Below, piece after piece: positions 47,278 to 59,100 of a stretch of 64,000 nucleotides of DNA. Source of the stretch: Acephala macrosclerotiorum. Taxonomy: Eukaryota > Ascomycota > Leotiomycetes > Helotiales > Mollisiaceae. The stretch lies in contig MU119282.1 of the NCBI GenBank assembly GCA_014904845.1, positions 124,001 to 188,000 on the forward strand. The letters run 5' to 3'. Both the position numbers and the translations under genes were made by a program. Position 1 is the first letter of the stretch. Each line of letters starts with the position of its first letter. The notes beneath the pieces were generated by a model, which saw only the letters and a program-made list of their open reading frames with translations, had not been told where the DNA came from and did no database searches.

Positions 47278-48024
47278 TATGATCTTGAGCGTAGGGAATT
47301 TTTGGGGAGAATTGGTGATAGATGGAAGACTAGGCTTCAAGGCCAGAGTTGAGGTAGCTGGATTGGAGGGGTCGAACAAGGGGGTGCCTTCGTTTTGTGG
47401 CTTGGTTTGCTTGTTAGGTGTGAAGTGAATTGGGAAAATTTGAATTGAAATAATCAATTGACAACCAAAAATTTTTTGTCTTCAGCTACTTAGAAAGATC
47501 TAGAAAGAAAGTTGAACGTGGTGGTGGTGATGATGATGATGATGATAGAGGGGCAATGGCTTCTGTTCTGGGACGTTCAAGGATTTTAGCCGAGGTTCGA
47601 TATTCTACTACTCGAATTAAAAATTGAAAGTTAAGAATTTAACTTGAAATTTGAAATCTCTAGCTTTCGAAATGAGCATTATTGTACTGTAAAAGTAAGT
47701 CTTAGAATAAAGAAGAATCTTATTTTATTAATAATCACTTAACTTTACCATTCATCAGCCAATGAGCCTCGGCCTTATAGACTTCAGGAGTAATATTCGT
47801 AGCTTACCAGAATCGATGCGAATCGTGACTTGGGAACCGGAATAGAATGGGAGCACGGATGCTCTATCAGTCATACAAAGTTAACATGTGGCACGGTTGA
47901 ATCATGACTTCATTTCTACACTGCAGCCTTAGAGATCAAGGCTCAAGTACCGACTAACCATAACGACCAGTAATCGCGTAAGAGATACTTCGCACTTCGA
48001 TTCATATATATTTTAAGCCTGAAC
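47278..48024. other. Intergenic
   Basis: Promoter of the small membrane-protein gene and 3' side of the dynamin gene. It contains a short GTG/GAT trinucleotide run at about 47519-47547. Nothing else was seen. Confidence 0.45.
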
Positions 48025-50627
48025 TTAAGATTCTCCCGGCTCGTACTCTATAACATTCTTCCCCTTCTTACCTTTCTTCGCAGCTTTCTTCCCCTTCGAA
48101 GAAGAGGGCAACGAAAACTCATCCTCTGGCGGTGGCGGTGGCAGTGGCGGTGACACGCATTCATAGATTTCCTCAATGGGTTCTGGGGCTTCGGCCTCTC
48201 TAATCTCCGCGATCTCTTCGATCTCTTTGCTCATGAGCTCGGATTTCTTAGAGGCTGGGCTTCCACGGCAGTAAGAACTATCTGACGGAGAGTTAATACC
48301 GTCCTCAGACCCATCATCAGATTCCCCGTCGTAGTCGCTAGGATCCTGGTTTGCAGATTTGAACCAGGGGCCTCTTTGAATTGTGCTACCATTCGCAGCT
48401 ATTCAGCACATCAGTAATAGTTCAGGAAAGGGCGGGGTAAGTGAATTTCTCACTAAGGACTCTAAAGCCCATGAAGCGTTTGCAGGTTTCAAAGCCTTTC
48501 TCGAGAACGTCCAATTGTTTGTTCAATTCTTCGCGCTGACCACGACTCTCCTCAGATTCACCAGCAATGCCGGTCACGAGGTCGATGGGCATGGAAGTGA
48601 CAGTCATAGGTGAAAAGATATCGTAAAGTGGGTTGATCAGCTTAGTTTCGATGACTTCAATAGCGATATCGTCGATGAAACGTTCGAGAGCAACCTGTTT
48701 GAGTACACATTTCAATTAGCTAGTGTCCCATAGAACAAGGGGCAAGACGTCAAGAAGAGAAGTAGGCGACCTTGTAGTAAGCCTCCATGCAATCCAAGGC
48801 TTCGGAACATGCGAAACGGTTAAGGTCAGGTTCCGTACGTTCTACGAGAGCTGCCACGAGCGGACGGAGATCATTGCGCTGGTTGTAATATCCAGATTCA
48901 AGGGAGGAGACGTTGAAGAAATCTTTTATAATTCTTGTATATTCATCCTTGCTTCGTTCGGTCCGGACCTTCTGGAGAGCTTCTGTGAAATAATGGTTAT
49001 ACGTTATTGGATGACCTTTCTGATGTGGTGTTAGCAGCTCGGTGGTCTTTGCGTTCAGAGTTTCCAGTATCTGATTCAAAGCAGGTTTGAAGACCTTTTG
49101 AAAGAGTGCTTTGGAGGTTGCGCAATCGGCGATATAAGCAGTTGCAAGACTGAGGAATTCCTGAACGGCCACCCAGACTTCTTCGATGTGGCATCGAGTA
49201 ATCGTTTCCCAGGGAGATGATTGTTCTAGGAACAAATCTGCCACAATCATGGGGTTGAAGGTCCCCGGCAACTCTCGACCCTTGGTCCTCCGCATCAGGT
49301 GCTGTATGTGATTCATATATTCTTCTCTCGTAGTCGCAGTTACCCCTCGAGGAACAGCAGTCACGTTTGGAGACTCGACAATCTCACGGTGGTGACCTTT
49401 CTTGGCCATGCGTTCCGCGAAGTCTATATTGAGGTTCTGTACTACAGCCCGTATGCGCTTTTGATAGCCGGGCTTAGACTTGGCGTCCCCGAAGAATGGA
49501 TCGTTGTAGGTGCCATCCACAGACGCTTTGATCAGGGAGCGGAATGATTGACTAATCTGGAGTAGGTAGAGTCGCTGTTCATTCAAGGTTGCTCGAGGTT
49601 CCCCAAGCTTATCCAGCCGGCTGCGGCAATTCTCGGATTTGATTTCAATTTCATCAATCAAGCTTGGTAGTTCAGCAGCGATCTGTCCAAGAAGGACCTT
49701 GCTAAGCCTCTTCCGTAGCTTGTCGACACCTAGGAGCGAGCGAGACAGATCCTCCCATATCCCCTGGGAGAAGAATTCTTCTTCCTTGGCGTCTCGATCA
49801 GCCAACGACCACACCCCCGTTTCAGAGTCCATATTTTTCAAGACATGCCATCCAAGACGGAAATCCACATCCTGGTTCCTTGCAAGAGAAACATACATGG
49901 CTTCGCTCTCGGAACCGGCAATCAAGGTATCAGGTTTGGTGATGACGCCAAGCGTTCGAGTGCCCTCCCTATCAGCAGCGCGGGCGAGCTTCAACACGAT
50001 CTGGTTCGCGTAATCGTTCTTAGCTGAGACCACCGCGAGGATGATGCTCCTGGGCTCCTTCATATAGGCTTGCACGACGTCTTGGATTAGCTCGACGTCG
50101 GAAGCGGATTGCTGCTTCGTTTCGGAGTGGATAAGTCCAGGCAAGTCCACAATAGTCAAGTGAGGCCGGTCAGGACCCGAGACCTCAACACGGAGGAGGT
50201 CCTTCGAGAAAGCTCTGCCATGCGTTGAGATTGCCATGGCTGCTTTTGCGTTCTCAACCAAAGTTGCAAGCCCATCGAAGCCTTCTAGCTTCTCGTGGAA
50301 GCTACCTAGAGAGAGCTGCTCGGACTCGCTGCGAGAGTGATGCGGGACAATTGACACGGTTACGCCAATGTGCGATGTCTTGCGGAGGACCAATTCTATC
50401 GGAAATCGAGTGCACAAGTTGCTCTTAATCGGAAACGATACACCAGAAATTGCTTCTAACACGGAGCTCTTCCCAGATGACTGGTCCCCGCACACGATGA
50501 TCTGTGGCAATGAGACATAATGACTGATGCCTTGCGAACGGAGACAGTCGACGGAGTTGAGTAGATCTAGTTGATCCTTGGAACACAAGCCGTTTAGGGC
50601 GTCCGTGTGAAACGGTTTCAAGACCAT
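48025..50627 (-). CDS. Dynamin-superfamily GTPase
   Basis: 823 aa, exons 50627-48771, 48694-48454 and 48398-48025, all in phase. GTPase motifs are G1 CGDQSSGKSSVLEAI (about residue 46), G3 VDLPGLIH (about 159) and G4 ITKPDTL (about 227). A middle/stalk region (RCHIEEVWVAVQEFL) and a GED-like end (EALDCMEAYYKVALERFIDD, where the first splice falls) follow. This is the Mx/dynamin-like type without a pleckstrin domain, which Pezizomycotina have in many lineage-specific copies. The last 120 residues form an acidic, Pro-rich (PPLPPPPPED) and Lys-rich (KGKKAAKKGKKGK) tail that I do not know from Vps1 or Dnm1. Its membrane target is unknown. Confidence 0.88.
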
Positions 50628-51522
50628 TGTGAACTCTTGATGGCGAAGTTGGATTTGATTGAGGATGCGTGACGGCGATAAAAGGTGAGGAGGAAGTAGC
50701 AAAGGAGCAAGGAACTTTGGGCAATGAAGAGGAAGCAAAGCAATCAAGGGAACATAGACTCGGTTGTAAAACCAGTGTGGTATTTGAAGTGAACAGCGGA
50801 TTAATTGGTGGCCTCATTTTGGGCGATGGACGTTGCTGTTGCTCAGTTCATGCTGTGTAACTGTTGTCTGCTCGTGCGACAGCTTGGTTACTTGGCCTTC
50901 TGTCGATATGAGTAGGTGATTGGAGCCATTGCTATGCGGGACAAAGAATCATTTTTGACCAGTCTAGCCTCCTGCGTGGAGGCCACCTGCCAGCAGAACT
51001 GATGGCACCTCTATTGAAGTCCGTGGCAGATGGCCATTGGGAGAGCCGAAAAGTGCAGCCACTGGTACATAAGTCTGATAGAGGCGGGGAAGTGGCCGAC
51101 TATGAGACATGAGGTAACACAAACGCCGTTAATATGCACCTGATAGAGCTGTATCACTATCGTACCCAATTATCTGCCTGGCGCGAACGTAATCATTATT
51201 CCGCGCCAAACACTCCGATAAGAACCCTAATCTCAGCTTTCTTTCTTGCGAATCGTTGACGCTTTAGATGCGCTTCATGGTGGAAATATGAAAGAGACTG
51301 CATCCACCTGCTACACCTGCGCATACCAGTCGTTCCGTCCGTAGGCTGCATGGGGTGAGCAAAGCCTAAGGCTCAAGAAGGATCCTCGATCTCTTTACCG
51401 TCAAGGATTCAGAATCACTGTCCATCCTTGATACCTCATTATTATACAGGCTATGTTAGGCAACATCGTTTTGTCTGCGATATTGTTAAACTATCTATCA
51501 ATTATCTGCAAACAATTTATTT
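50628..51522. other. Divergent intergenic region
   Basis: Upstream of both the dynamin-like and SET genes. Only short frames; no recognisable feature. Confidence 0.4.
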
Positions 51523-52566
51523 ATGATGGGGAGGTTTAAAAAGCCCAGCGCAAAAATGATGGTGTGCGAGGAGTGCAGTCGTTCGTTTGGTAACGAGCGC
51601 GCTCTTAGCCAACATCTCAATTCCAAAGCTCATGCTTCAATTCTCGATCCCGACGAACACATTCTCCCTGCTAATCCTTCTCCATTCGTCACCCCCAACG
51701 CGCCATCATTCCAACCAGTACAACCGGAGCCGATGGATTTCGAGGACAACCCCGAGAAGGAGGTCGAATCTTTGAGGAATTATAACGCGACGTCGAAGCT
51801 CTACGTCTTGACGCCTATTCCGGGTAAGGGCCAAGGACTAATCGCAGTGCAAGATATCTCAAAAGGCACAAGAATCCTCTCTGACAAGCCGCTGTTCCGG
51901 ATACCGAGATTTGGGTTAGTAGGGCCAGCTTTTGAAAGAGCGGTTGCAGGCAAACTTCATCGTCTCTCGAAGGACGACCAAATGACTTTTCTTTCCCTCC
52001 ACAGTAATACACCAGGCGGTGCCTACCCGTTGATTAGCATCGTCAAGACCAGCGCCCTTCCACTAGGAACTGATGCATTAGAAGGGGGACTGTTTCCTGA
52101 AGCATCAAGGATCAATCACGCATGTGTCCCGAATTGCCAACACACATGGAACGACAACATAGGAGAAGAAACGATCCACGCCGTGCGACAGATATTTAAG
52201 GGCGAGGAGATAACAATCAGCTACGCAAATACGGGACCATTCGCAAGCCGGCGTCGTATCCTTAAGGAATCATTCGAGTTTGAATGCACCTGCGAGCTCT
52301 GCAGTCTACCAGCAGCTGCACGAGCAGTCAGTGATAATCGCCAATGCGAGATCCAGCGATTGGACGACCGTATAGGCGATGGATTCCGTCTCGTTTCTCA
52401 TCCAGACAAATGCCTTGAGGATGTTCACAACCTATTGACACTGCTGGAAGCCGAAAACATCACTGATGCGAGAGTACCTAGGGCGTATTATGACGCGTTC
52501 CAAGTCGCTGTCGCGCATGGGGATCAAGCTAGAGCAAGAAAGAGTCTTTGCTCAGAGGGCGTATGA
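51523..52566 (+). CDS. C2H2 zinc-finger/SET-domain protein, frameshifted near the C-terminus
   Basis: 347 aa as read, intronless. A U1-type zinc finger lies at residues 14-36 (VCEECSRSFGNERALSQHL then NSKAH). A split SET domain of the SMYD-like type follows: VLTPIPGKGQGLIAVQDI, RINHACVPNCQHTWND (about 195), GEEITISYAN (about 227), and the post-SET cysteines FECTCELCSLP (about 255). No MYND finger is present. It is a candidate lysine methyltransferase. The frame ends at KSLCSEGV. One base over, the next 60 codons continue the protein (VFAQRAYEAKLCCEGDD to FEAWLWSRSR, stop 52750), pointing to a one-base indel in the A/G run near 52535-52545. Confidence 0.8.
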   Translation: MMGRFKKPSAKMMVCEECSRSFGNERALSQHLNSKAHASILDPDEHILPANPSPFVTPNAPSFQPVQPEPMDFEDNPEKEVESLRNYNATSKLYVLTPIPGKGQGLIAVQDISKGTRILSDKPLFRIPRFGLVGPAFERAVAGKLHRLSKDDQMTFLSLHSNTPGGAYPLISIVKTSALPLGTDALEGGLFPEASRINHACVPNCQHTWNDNIGEETIHAVRQIFKGEEITISYANTGPFASRRRILKESFEFECTCELCSLPAAARAVSDNRQCEIQRLDDRIGDGFRLVSHPDKCLEDVHNLLTLLEAENITDARVPRAYYDAFQVAVAHGDQARARKSLCSEGV

Positions 52567-52750
52567 GGCGAAATTGTGTTGTGAGGGGGATGATAGCCCG
52601 CAGACTGCCTATGTAAAATCTCTTGTCGCGAAACCAGCAGCGCATCGTTTGTTTGGGACGTCGAATAGATGGCGACTGTCTGAAAAGATGATTCCAAAGA
52701 CGTTGGAAGGTGAGAACTTTGAAGCTTGGCTTTGGAGCCGAAGCAGATAG
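52546..52750 (+). pseudogene. Shifted-frame C-terminus of the SET protein
   Basis: In the second frame the sequence VFAQRAYEAKLCCEGDD then KPAAHRLFG and LEGENFEAWLWSRSR reads like the missing C-terminal end of the SET protein. There is no splice pair that would join it, so I read it as the product of an indel or of an assembly error. Confidence 0.6.
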
Positions 52751-53247
52751 AGCGTGTCAGTGGAACCCCGGCTAGTTGGATGATCGACAAGATCACGTCA
52801 AAGAAGGTCGAGCGCATTAATTCTCGCAATCCGCATGAACGATGTACGATGGGAGACTCGATCAGGGCATAGCCACGGCGACAACATCTGAAAGCTTCGA
52901 GTTGAAACAATGAACAATGTCATCTATCTCTTCTAAAGTTGTAGACTGGTCCGCGCCCTTTTTGAAGTTTCATTCGAACGTCGCTGCGAAATATGGGGGT
53001 TGCTGGCAAAGAAGGGCTTGTGGGAGTGTATATTCGTGGCTTGGAGAACCGATGCAAATCGTGACATGAGGACTGGAATAAAGTGGGGGGGGAGGCTGTT
53101 ATATTAGCATAGAGCGAGAACAATGCTTTGAATCATTTACGACGCTGCAGAGTCTTTAAAAGGAGCATCAAGAAGTCTCCGGGGAGTTGTGCTCAACATA
53201 TCATTGCTTTATCATTGCTTTGATATTTGCCGAGATGAGGCATGAAT
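52751..53247. other. Convergent intergenic region
   Basis: Between the SET gene and the tandem family. No feature was seen. Confidence 0.45.
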
Positions 53248-54257
53248 CTAAGACGCCAGGCCAAATCTCCTCTGGCGTGGGGTGTAGATGACGATTCCCC
53301 ATTTACCATCGGTAGGATCAGGGACGTCGAGGTTTGAACCCGTGATGACGATATCAATACCGTCGATGTTGATGTTGGTCGGCCATGGGAGACAGCGGAT
53401 AACGGTGCCTCCATAGCGTTGGATTTGATCTTTGGTCTGTCTGAAATCGAGCCGGTCGAAGGTACCCAAGAGTATGAAGGATCGGTCTGAAAGGCAGTTG
53501 GTCACGCCGTTGGTACTTGTAACTGAGGTTCAGTGTGTCTAGACGTAAACATGGTCAAGCCATTCCTTCGTAAGGATCGGAGTGCTGAAACTTGAGGGCT
53601 TTCGATCGTGGCCAATTGGAGTTGCGCACTATTTTCAGACAATGCACCAGCCATAAATGGTGCATCATCCTCGTCCTCAGATGGTAGAGCATCACCAGCA
53701 CCGGGCGCTCTTTGCCTGATGAGTCTTTCCGTCATCACCGCAGCCATGTCAGCATTTCTGTGACTCCTCGCTCGATCCTCGTCTTCATCCATTCGATCTC
53801 GCCGGATTCTATTAATACTGAAACCAGGAATCACCAACGCGTTGGTGAGGTCTAGATCTCCAGCATTGAAACCAACTGTCTCCCAAATCATAGCCGTGCC
53901 CGGTGGAGCAGCAGGTGGCTGTTGAGGAGCCGGTGGTGGAGGCTGGGGAGGCGGAGGTTGAGGGCGAACACATGGTCTCTGGCAACGCATTCTCTGACGA
54001 ACACCACATATCGCTCGATATCGTCTGGCGTCTAAGATTCGAATCTTGGTCCCATACGTTGGTGATTCCTGGTAGACATTCATCGGCAAGCCCTGCGAAT
54101 ATAGCGCCTCTCGATTTGTCCTTCTGGCCTCTTGTTTTGCACGCCTGCTAGCATCTTCCCCTGTACCATGGCAGCCGAAGATTTCCTTGATATGACCGTT
54201 GTTATCGTGAGAATGGTAGTCGCGTCGTAGGGCGAGGCAACAATCATTGTCTGCCAT
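53248..54257 (-). pseudogene. Tandem-family copy A (BRCT-like), frame breaks
   Basis: Clearly related to copy B next door. The N-terminal module reads RRDYHSHDNNGHIKEIFGCH then ASRRAKQEARR, matching B's QRDYAHHDDKRKISEVFGCY then AERRAKAEVR. A long open frame continues through a Pro-rich run (PQPPPPQPPPP) and acidic stretches, but just after ILDAR (about 54023) the B-like sequence DDIERYVVFVRECVAR is in another frame. The C-terminal BRCT-like part, NCLSDRSFILLGTFDRLDF then IQRYGGTVIRCL, lies in a third segment from about 53510, and no intron with matching phase links it. It may therefore be a decaying copy or have an unusual gene structure. Function unknown. Confidence 0.5.
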
Positions 54258-54725
54258 TTTTGCTTGCAGGAGAAAAATCTGGAAGAGGCTGATTGAAGTA
54301 GGGATTGAAAGGGAAGATGAGGAGTTTTAGGATGACGATGTTTGTTGATGGGTGATGCGACCGCGTTCCACGGCTTCACGCTTCGCGTGATGCATCTATA
54401 CCTCCTTCAGCAAGTCGGAATACTGCGAGATCATGGTAGGGTCTTGCTCATTATGGGCTTGGCCAAGGACAGATTTCTTTGGCGGAGGTTGAAAGTTGTT
54501 GAGGCGAGTGGTGGACAACGATGCTGTCGAATTACAAATTTGGAAGAATAACACTTGAGTCGTTGGAAACGCCTCGCTCCTGCCTCTCTCAAGCCTGTCG
54601 AATGAATTTCTCACTCCGTGATTATTACACACGCCCTTCAAACAAATATTCTGCTGTCATGTAGTCGTAGCTCATAACCTTTTATATCGGATTCTGTCGA
54701 AGAACCTCTCTAACTTCAGGTGGCC

Positions 54726-55537
54726 TCAAAGCAACCCTCGGACATTCCGACTAGAAAACTCCACTAAAGTTCCACCATGAGGTATAAACTCAATAGTTTG
54801 AAAAAGCTGATCCTGTCTCATAACTCCAATCTTTCGATTCCGCAACTCGAATAGAATGTCATCATCAACATCATCTCCAAGCACCACGAACTGAATCTCA
54901 TCCTGAATGGGAAGAAGAGGGACAACTGAACCGCTGTAGCTTCTGATGAGATTGTTGATCATGGCTCGACTGTGGGGTTTCTGTGTGCCTGCTAAGGCGA
55001 AGACTCGTTGTGAAAGACAATTTGCAATTCCTATTGGCAAGGGTAGTTCGCCCAGTAGAGAGGGGTTAGTGCTTCGCCATTGAAGCTGACCGACGGCTAG
55101 AGCTGGAGGTGGTTGGGATAGAATTTCAGGGCTGTCGACGTTAGGAATATTCTCATCCTCGTCGCCATCTTCGTCTCTCTTGAGTATCTTCAACACTCAT
55201 AGCATCTTCGTCATCATCCTCATCATCACGAGTCTCCATCATATACCCTCGCAACGTACATCTCCTCGACCGAGATATACGCCCTATCAATATCGTCGAC
55301 TCTAGCATCAAGAGCACATACCAGTCCACCATAGGTCAGGCTGTAACTAACTTCCGGCTGCTCAGGACAGTCACACTCGTGATGCAAACTCCTGACTTCA
55401 GCCTTCGCACGCCTTTCCGCTTGGGCTTCGGTCGTGTAACAGCCGAAAACCTCGGAGATCTTGCGCTTGTCGTCGTGATGGGCGTAGTCGCGTTGATGTA
55501 CGAGATAGATATAATCAGTAAGAAGAGTGACTGCCAT
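54726..55537 (-). CDS. Tandem-family copy B: unknown N-module plus BRCT-like C-terminus
   Basis: The intact member: 247 aa, exons 55537-55247 and 55178-54726, phase 0. The N-terminal module of about 50 residues is YIYLVHQRDYAHHDDKRKIS then EVFGCYTTEAQAERRAK. The middle is ALDARVDDIDRAYISVEEM, followed by an acidic linker (RDEDGDEDENIPNVD) spanning the splice. The C-terminus NCLSQRVFALAGTQKPHSRA, INNLIRSYSGSVVPLL and IQFVVLGDDVDDD has the strand-helix-strand order and the GT..GG spacing of a BRCT domain, though I see no clear conserved Trp. If correct, a phosphopeptide- or DNA-repair-linked role would follow, but this is inference. No named family recognised. Confidence 0.6.
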
Positions 55538-55827
55538 TTCTGATAATTGGTAACAATGCAGAGTACAACAATATGGACACAGAAGGATAACAAATGAGGG
55601 TCGTGAAATGACGATGCGAAGAAGAAAATGAGATAGGATTGGTGCATGGACGCGACGCTTTAACCCAAACAGGAAAACAAAGCACTTGCTGAGCCCGAAA
55701 ATAGATTTCTCGACAGAAATTGAAAATTCTGGAAGATTTCTGCAAATTTGCATCTTTACCCGGGTTTTCGAAGGAGTTTGAAGTGGTTCGTCTTGAAGTC
55801 GCTCGCAAGACAAATAGCAGCTGTCGC

Positions 55828-56160
55828 TCACACTTTCCCTCCGCTTCCCTGGCCTCCCCCAGTGCGTTCCAGCACACCCTCCAGTGTCTTTATAATCTCC
55901 TTCCTCACCATTGGCCCACCACTGAAATTTTCAATCACGAGAAAGAAATTCGTCTGATCAATGACAGGGATTTTCCACTTCGCAACCCGTTTCGCGAAGT
56001 AGCCACTACCCACGCACGCATTCAGCAACCTCTTCTTCAATCTCTTCTTCTTCTTCCCCCTCTTCGTAACAAGCAAGACTTCTTCGCGGCCACTGTAGCC
56101 TTCATGGCTGTCGTAGTTGTGACGGTGTACGAGATAGAAATCTATATATTCCGATATGAT
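55828..56160 (-). pseudogene. Tandem-family copy C, decayed
   Basis: Starts with IDFYLVHRHNYDSHEG, matching the N-module of copy B (DYIYLVHQRDYAHHD), but has no ATG upstream in frame. It continues through a Lys/Arg-rich stretch (RGKKKKRLKKRLL) to IPVIDQTNFFLVIENFSGG and RKEIIKTLEGVL, which resembles the start of the BRCT-like region, then stops at 55828. The module between is missing. This looks like a deleted third copy with the same orientation and spacing as A and B. Confidence 0.5.
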
Positions 56161-59100
56161 GTGGGGATGGAGATTGAGACTGTTGATCTGGTTGTCGCGT
56201 TCGAGATATTTTTCCCGACGCGGACTTGTTGCCCCAGCAGCACTCCACGTGATCGTGATTTAATTTTAAGATACTTTGGAATGAACTTTGAAGCTTCGTG
56301 AGAACTGGGCAATTGCCTAGGATTGTGACACCGCTCGTGGGACCGGATTGGAGGAACATTGAATACAATTTTGCATTTGTCCATATGTCTTCTCATATTA
56401 CCGGGATGGGACTTCGGAACGAACAGTTGTCACCACGCAGCCTCAACAGACCTCCCGCTGCTGGGAAAAAGGAAGACGATGCACAATATTACATCTCGCA
56501 GGATCATTCTAAAGTGTAACCATGGGGTTTTTGATACATAAATTTCCGGGAGACCCTGAAACGTCTGAACTAGAAAATCAAACAAACAAGCACATTCAAA
56601 CATAGCGAAGACGATCATATTGACTGATTAACAGTACCGCATAAACAGCGATCCGATCCGCAGCTACTCGACGGGAGTCGTTGTTGAAATTGAAGGAGGC
56701 TGAGAAGTCGTAACATACAAGATATCGAAGCAGAAGCAAAAGTTCGACAACGATTCTCTGACATCGCTCTTCCGCGAATGAAAATAAGAACTGACCTTAC
56801 AAGTTTGCACTTGCATAGGCTTGTTTTTCTTGCATAAACGAACTCAATCGACCACAATCGGGCCTCCGGAGGGCGTTACTGAAGTCCTAGACCCTAATAT
56901 GAGCTTTAGAGTTTACGGACCGTTTGAAACTTTGAATACGAAACTGCCCAAGGAAAAAGTGATCCACGCCACGGGCCTAAATACCTCAAAGACCCTTTGG
57001 ATGAAGGGGTCTAGAAGAACTTCCAGTGAGATACGGTTGTTCGAATTGGTCTCGTCGACCCATTTGTGCATACAAGACCAATTTGCGGTGAGCATTCAAC
57101 CAACCATCAAAGCCGGAGATTTTGTTTGTAGGGCTGACGCAGGAGAGGCTCACCAGTTCAGCTGATATCAAGCCTCAATTAAACATTCTCTCCCCAGAAA
57201 GAAGCTCCAGCCCCCGGATTCGAAGCTGAGTTCTGGACCAAACTTCACTTCATCTCCAGAAAAACATCGTCTCGTGTTTTTAACTCGTCCGCAAGGATTC
57301 GGCACAAAGGTCGGGACGCAGCTGCATGAAGGTTAAGCCCCTGCATCTCGATTACTAGATCGACAAGCCTATCAGCACATCGCGTCGACGGTACCTTGCA
57401 ATCGAACCCATGTCCCTGTCGATTGTCGCTGGTCATCCGCTGCTGAATTTTGCGATGATTCGATGAGCGCGGTCGAAAGAAAAAATGAGGGGTGTGAGGT
57501 CGAGCATTCTGGACTGGATATCAGAGCTATATATTTCGGCCTATTCTTTCTTTCGAAACAATTACCTTGGCCAATTGGAAGATTCGCGCATCCTGAGACA
57601 TATCTCGCGAACCCAGCCCAAAGGTAGCATCGCCCAAAGAGGAAGACTAGCCTCCGTCACCGAGATAAGATAATTTCTAGCAGATCCGTTCTGGAACTTC
57701 GCATTGCCGCACAAGGGTAACTTCAACTCGGTGATTTTGTGACGAAATGCCAAAGACGATAAACCTGCTTCTCCCCCTTTTGAGGAGACTCGAGCATCAT
57801 CATGATCACTCGCGCGAAGCTTGCCCTTTGCATGACCGCAACGCCGAGTAATGGCCACCCTGTACGTGCCATAAGATTGGCGTATCAATGTCTTGAGAGT
57901 GAAGCCACAGAAGGGTCTCATAGGTTTGTTTTTCGACTCAACGGCAAGCCGACATCGTGCCTCGCCTCTCCTTTTGCTTCTTGCAAGAAACCCTGGAAGT
58001 GGCGGTCGAGGGGTCATCCGGCATCAGTAAAGGGCACCATAGGACGCACGAGCCTGTTTTTGCAAGCCACATTTCGACTGACAGCACTTGTGGCTGAACC
58101 ACCAGAAACCGGCGCTGCATTGGCCGTTTTGGTCGCAAGATCATCCACGCCTTCCGTCATGGAGAGAAATGGCCGCGGTAGAGGAGATGAGGGGTTGGCT
58201 GTGAGATGCTTTCAATCCGGGATCGTGGGTTCTCCTCGTCTCGTCGAAGATATCAGAAAAGATGAACCGTCCACGCGGTGGCAGGGTAGCATAAATTAAT
58301 TGCCACGATGTACTTCGTACCTGTGCCTGTAGAACACCGGACGAAAAAGGAGGCGCTCCACTGCTTGGCGCGCTCATGCTTGGGTAACGACCATTTTCAA
58401 TAAACTGCTGGTACGTGTCAGGCTACAATTCGGAAGTCGCGAGGTCCATGTTCCATGATATGTGCGTCTCTGTACGCATATCACGCTGTAGTCCGAATTC
58501 GAGCGCCTGCATGAGACTTCGAGATGAGAGGCCGGCCACAACTGACGAGACTTTGGGGGTCTGATATCGCGTGCAGGCAAGGGCGCTGAGAGGACGCGGC
58601 CGCCGATACGAGAAGCAGAAGAGACGTTGAAGAATTCGTATGCAACCATATCATATCGCCGCAAAGCACTTGCAATTTATGCGAGGTGGTAACTGGGGAT
58701 GGATACTCGTAACTTTAGAGAATGGTAGCTAGGTTCTTTAATTCCCAGTTCCTAATTGAGCCTAATCCGCACGCTAAAAAAAGCACCTTAATCCTCCCGC
58801 AGCCCCAAGCCCCAAGCCTGGTGGTAGACGTTCGGCTATCAAGGAAACGAGTTGAGGTGAGGTCTGCATCATCTATCGGGATTCCTCTCCATCCTCCTTC
58901 AACATTCTCGTCGCACCACCTCCACTCGATAACCCCTTGCAGCACTACGAGTTCGAATCCAGGAACGCATTTACTGTCATTACACACGCAGCCCCGCCTT
59001 ACGATAACATCTCCTCTGATCGCCACCGCACTGACCAGCATGCAAGCACAAACGCTGCACATTTCCTTACGAGCGCATTCTCACAACCTTCCGTACTAAT

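Noticed and set aside
47519..47547. GTG/GAT trinucleotide run
   Set aside because: Ordinary short microsatellite in a promoter region.
53325..53350. GGGTTCAAACC on the minus strand, resembling a tRNA T-loop
   Set aside because: The stem does not pair properly, and it lies in the BRCT-like coding segment of copy A.
57562..58299. Overlapping frames of 151 and 165 codons on opposite strands
   Set aside because: Mutually overlapping, no domain and no intron logic. The GC-rich stretch lacks stops by chance.
58930..58965. GAGTTCGAATCC, resembling a tRNA T-arm
   Set aside because: The flanking bases do not form a T-stem, and no acceptor, D or anticodon arm could be found upstream.
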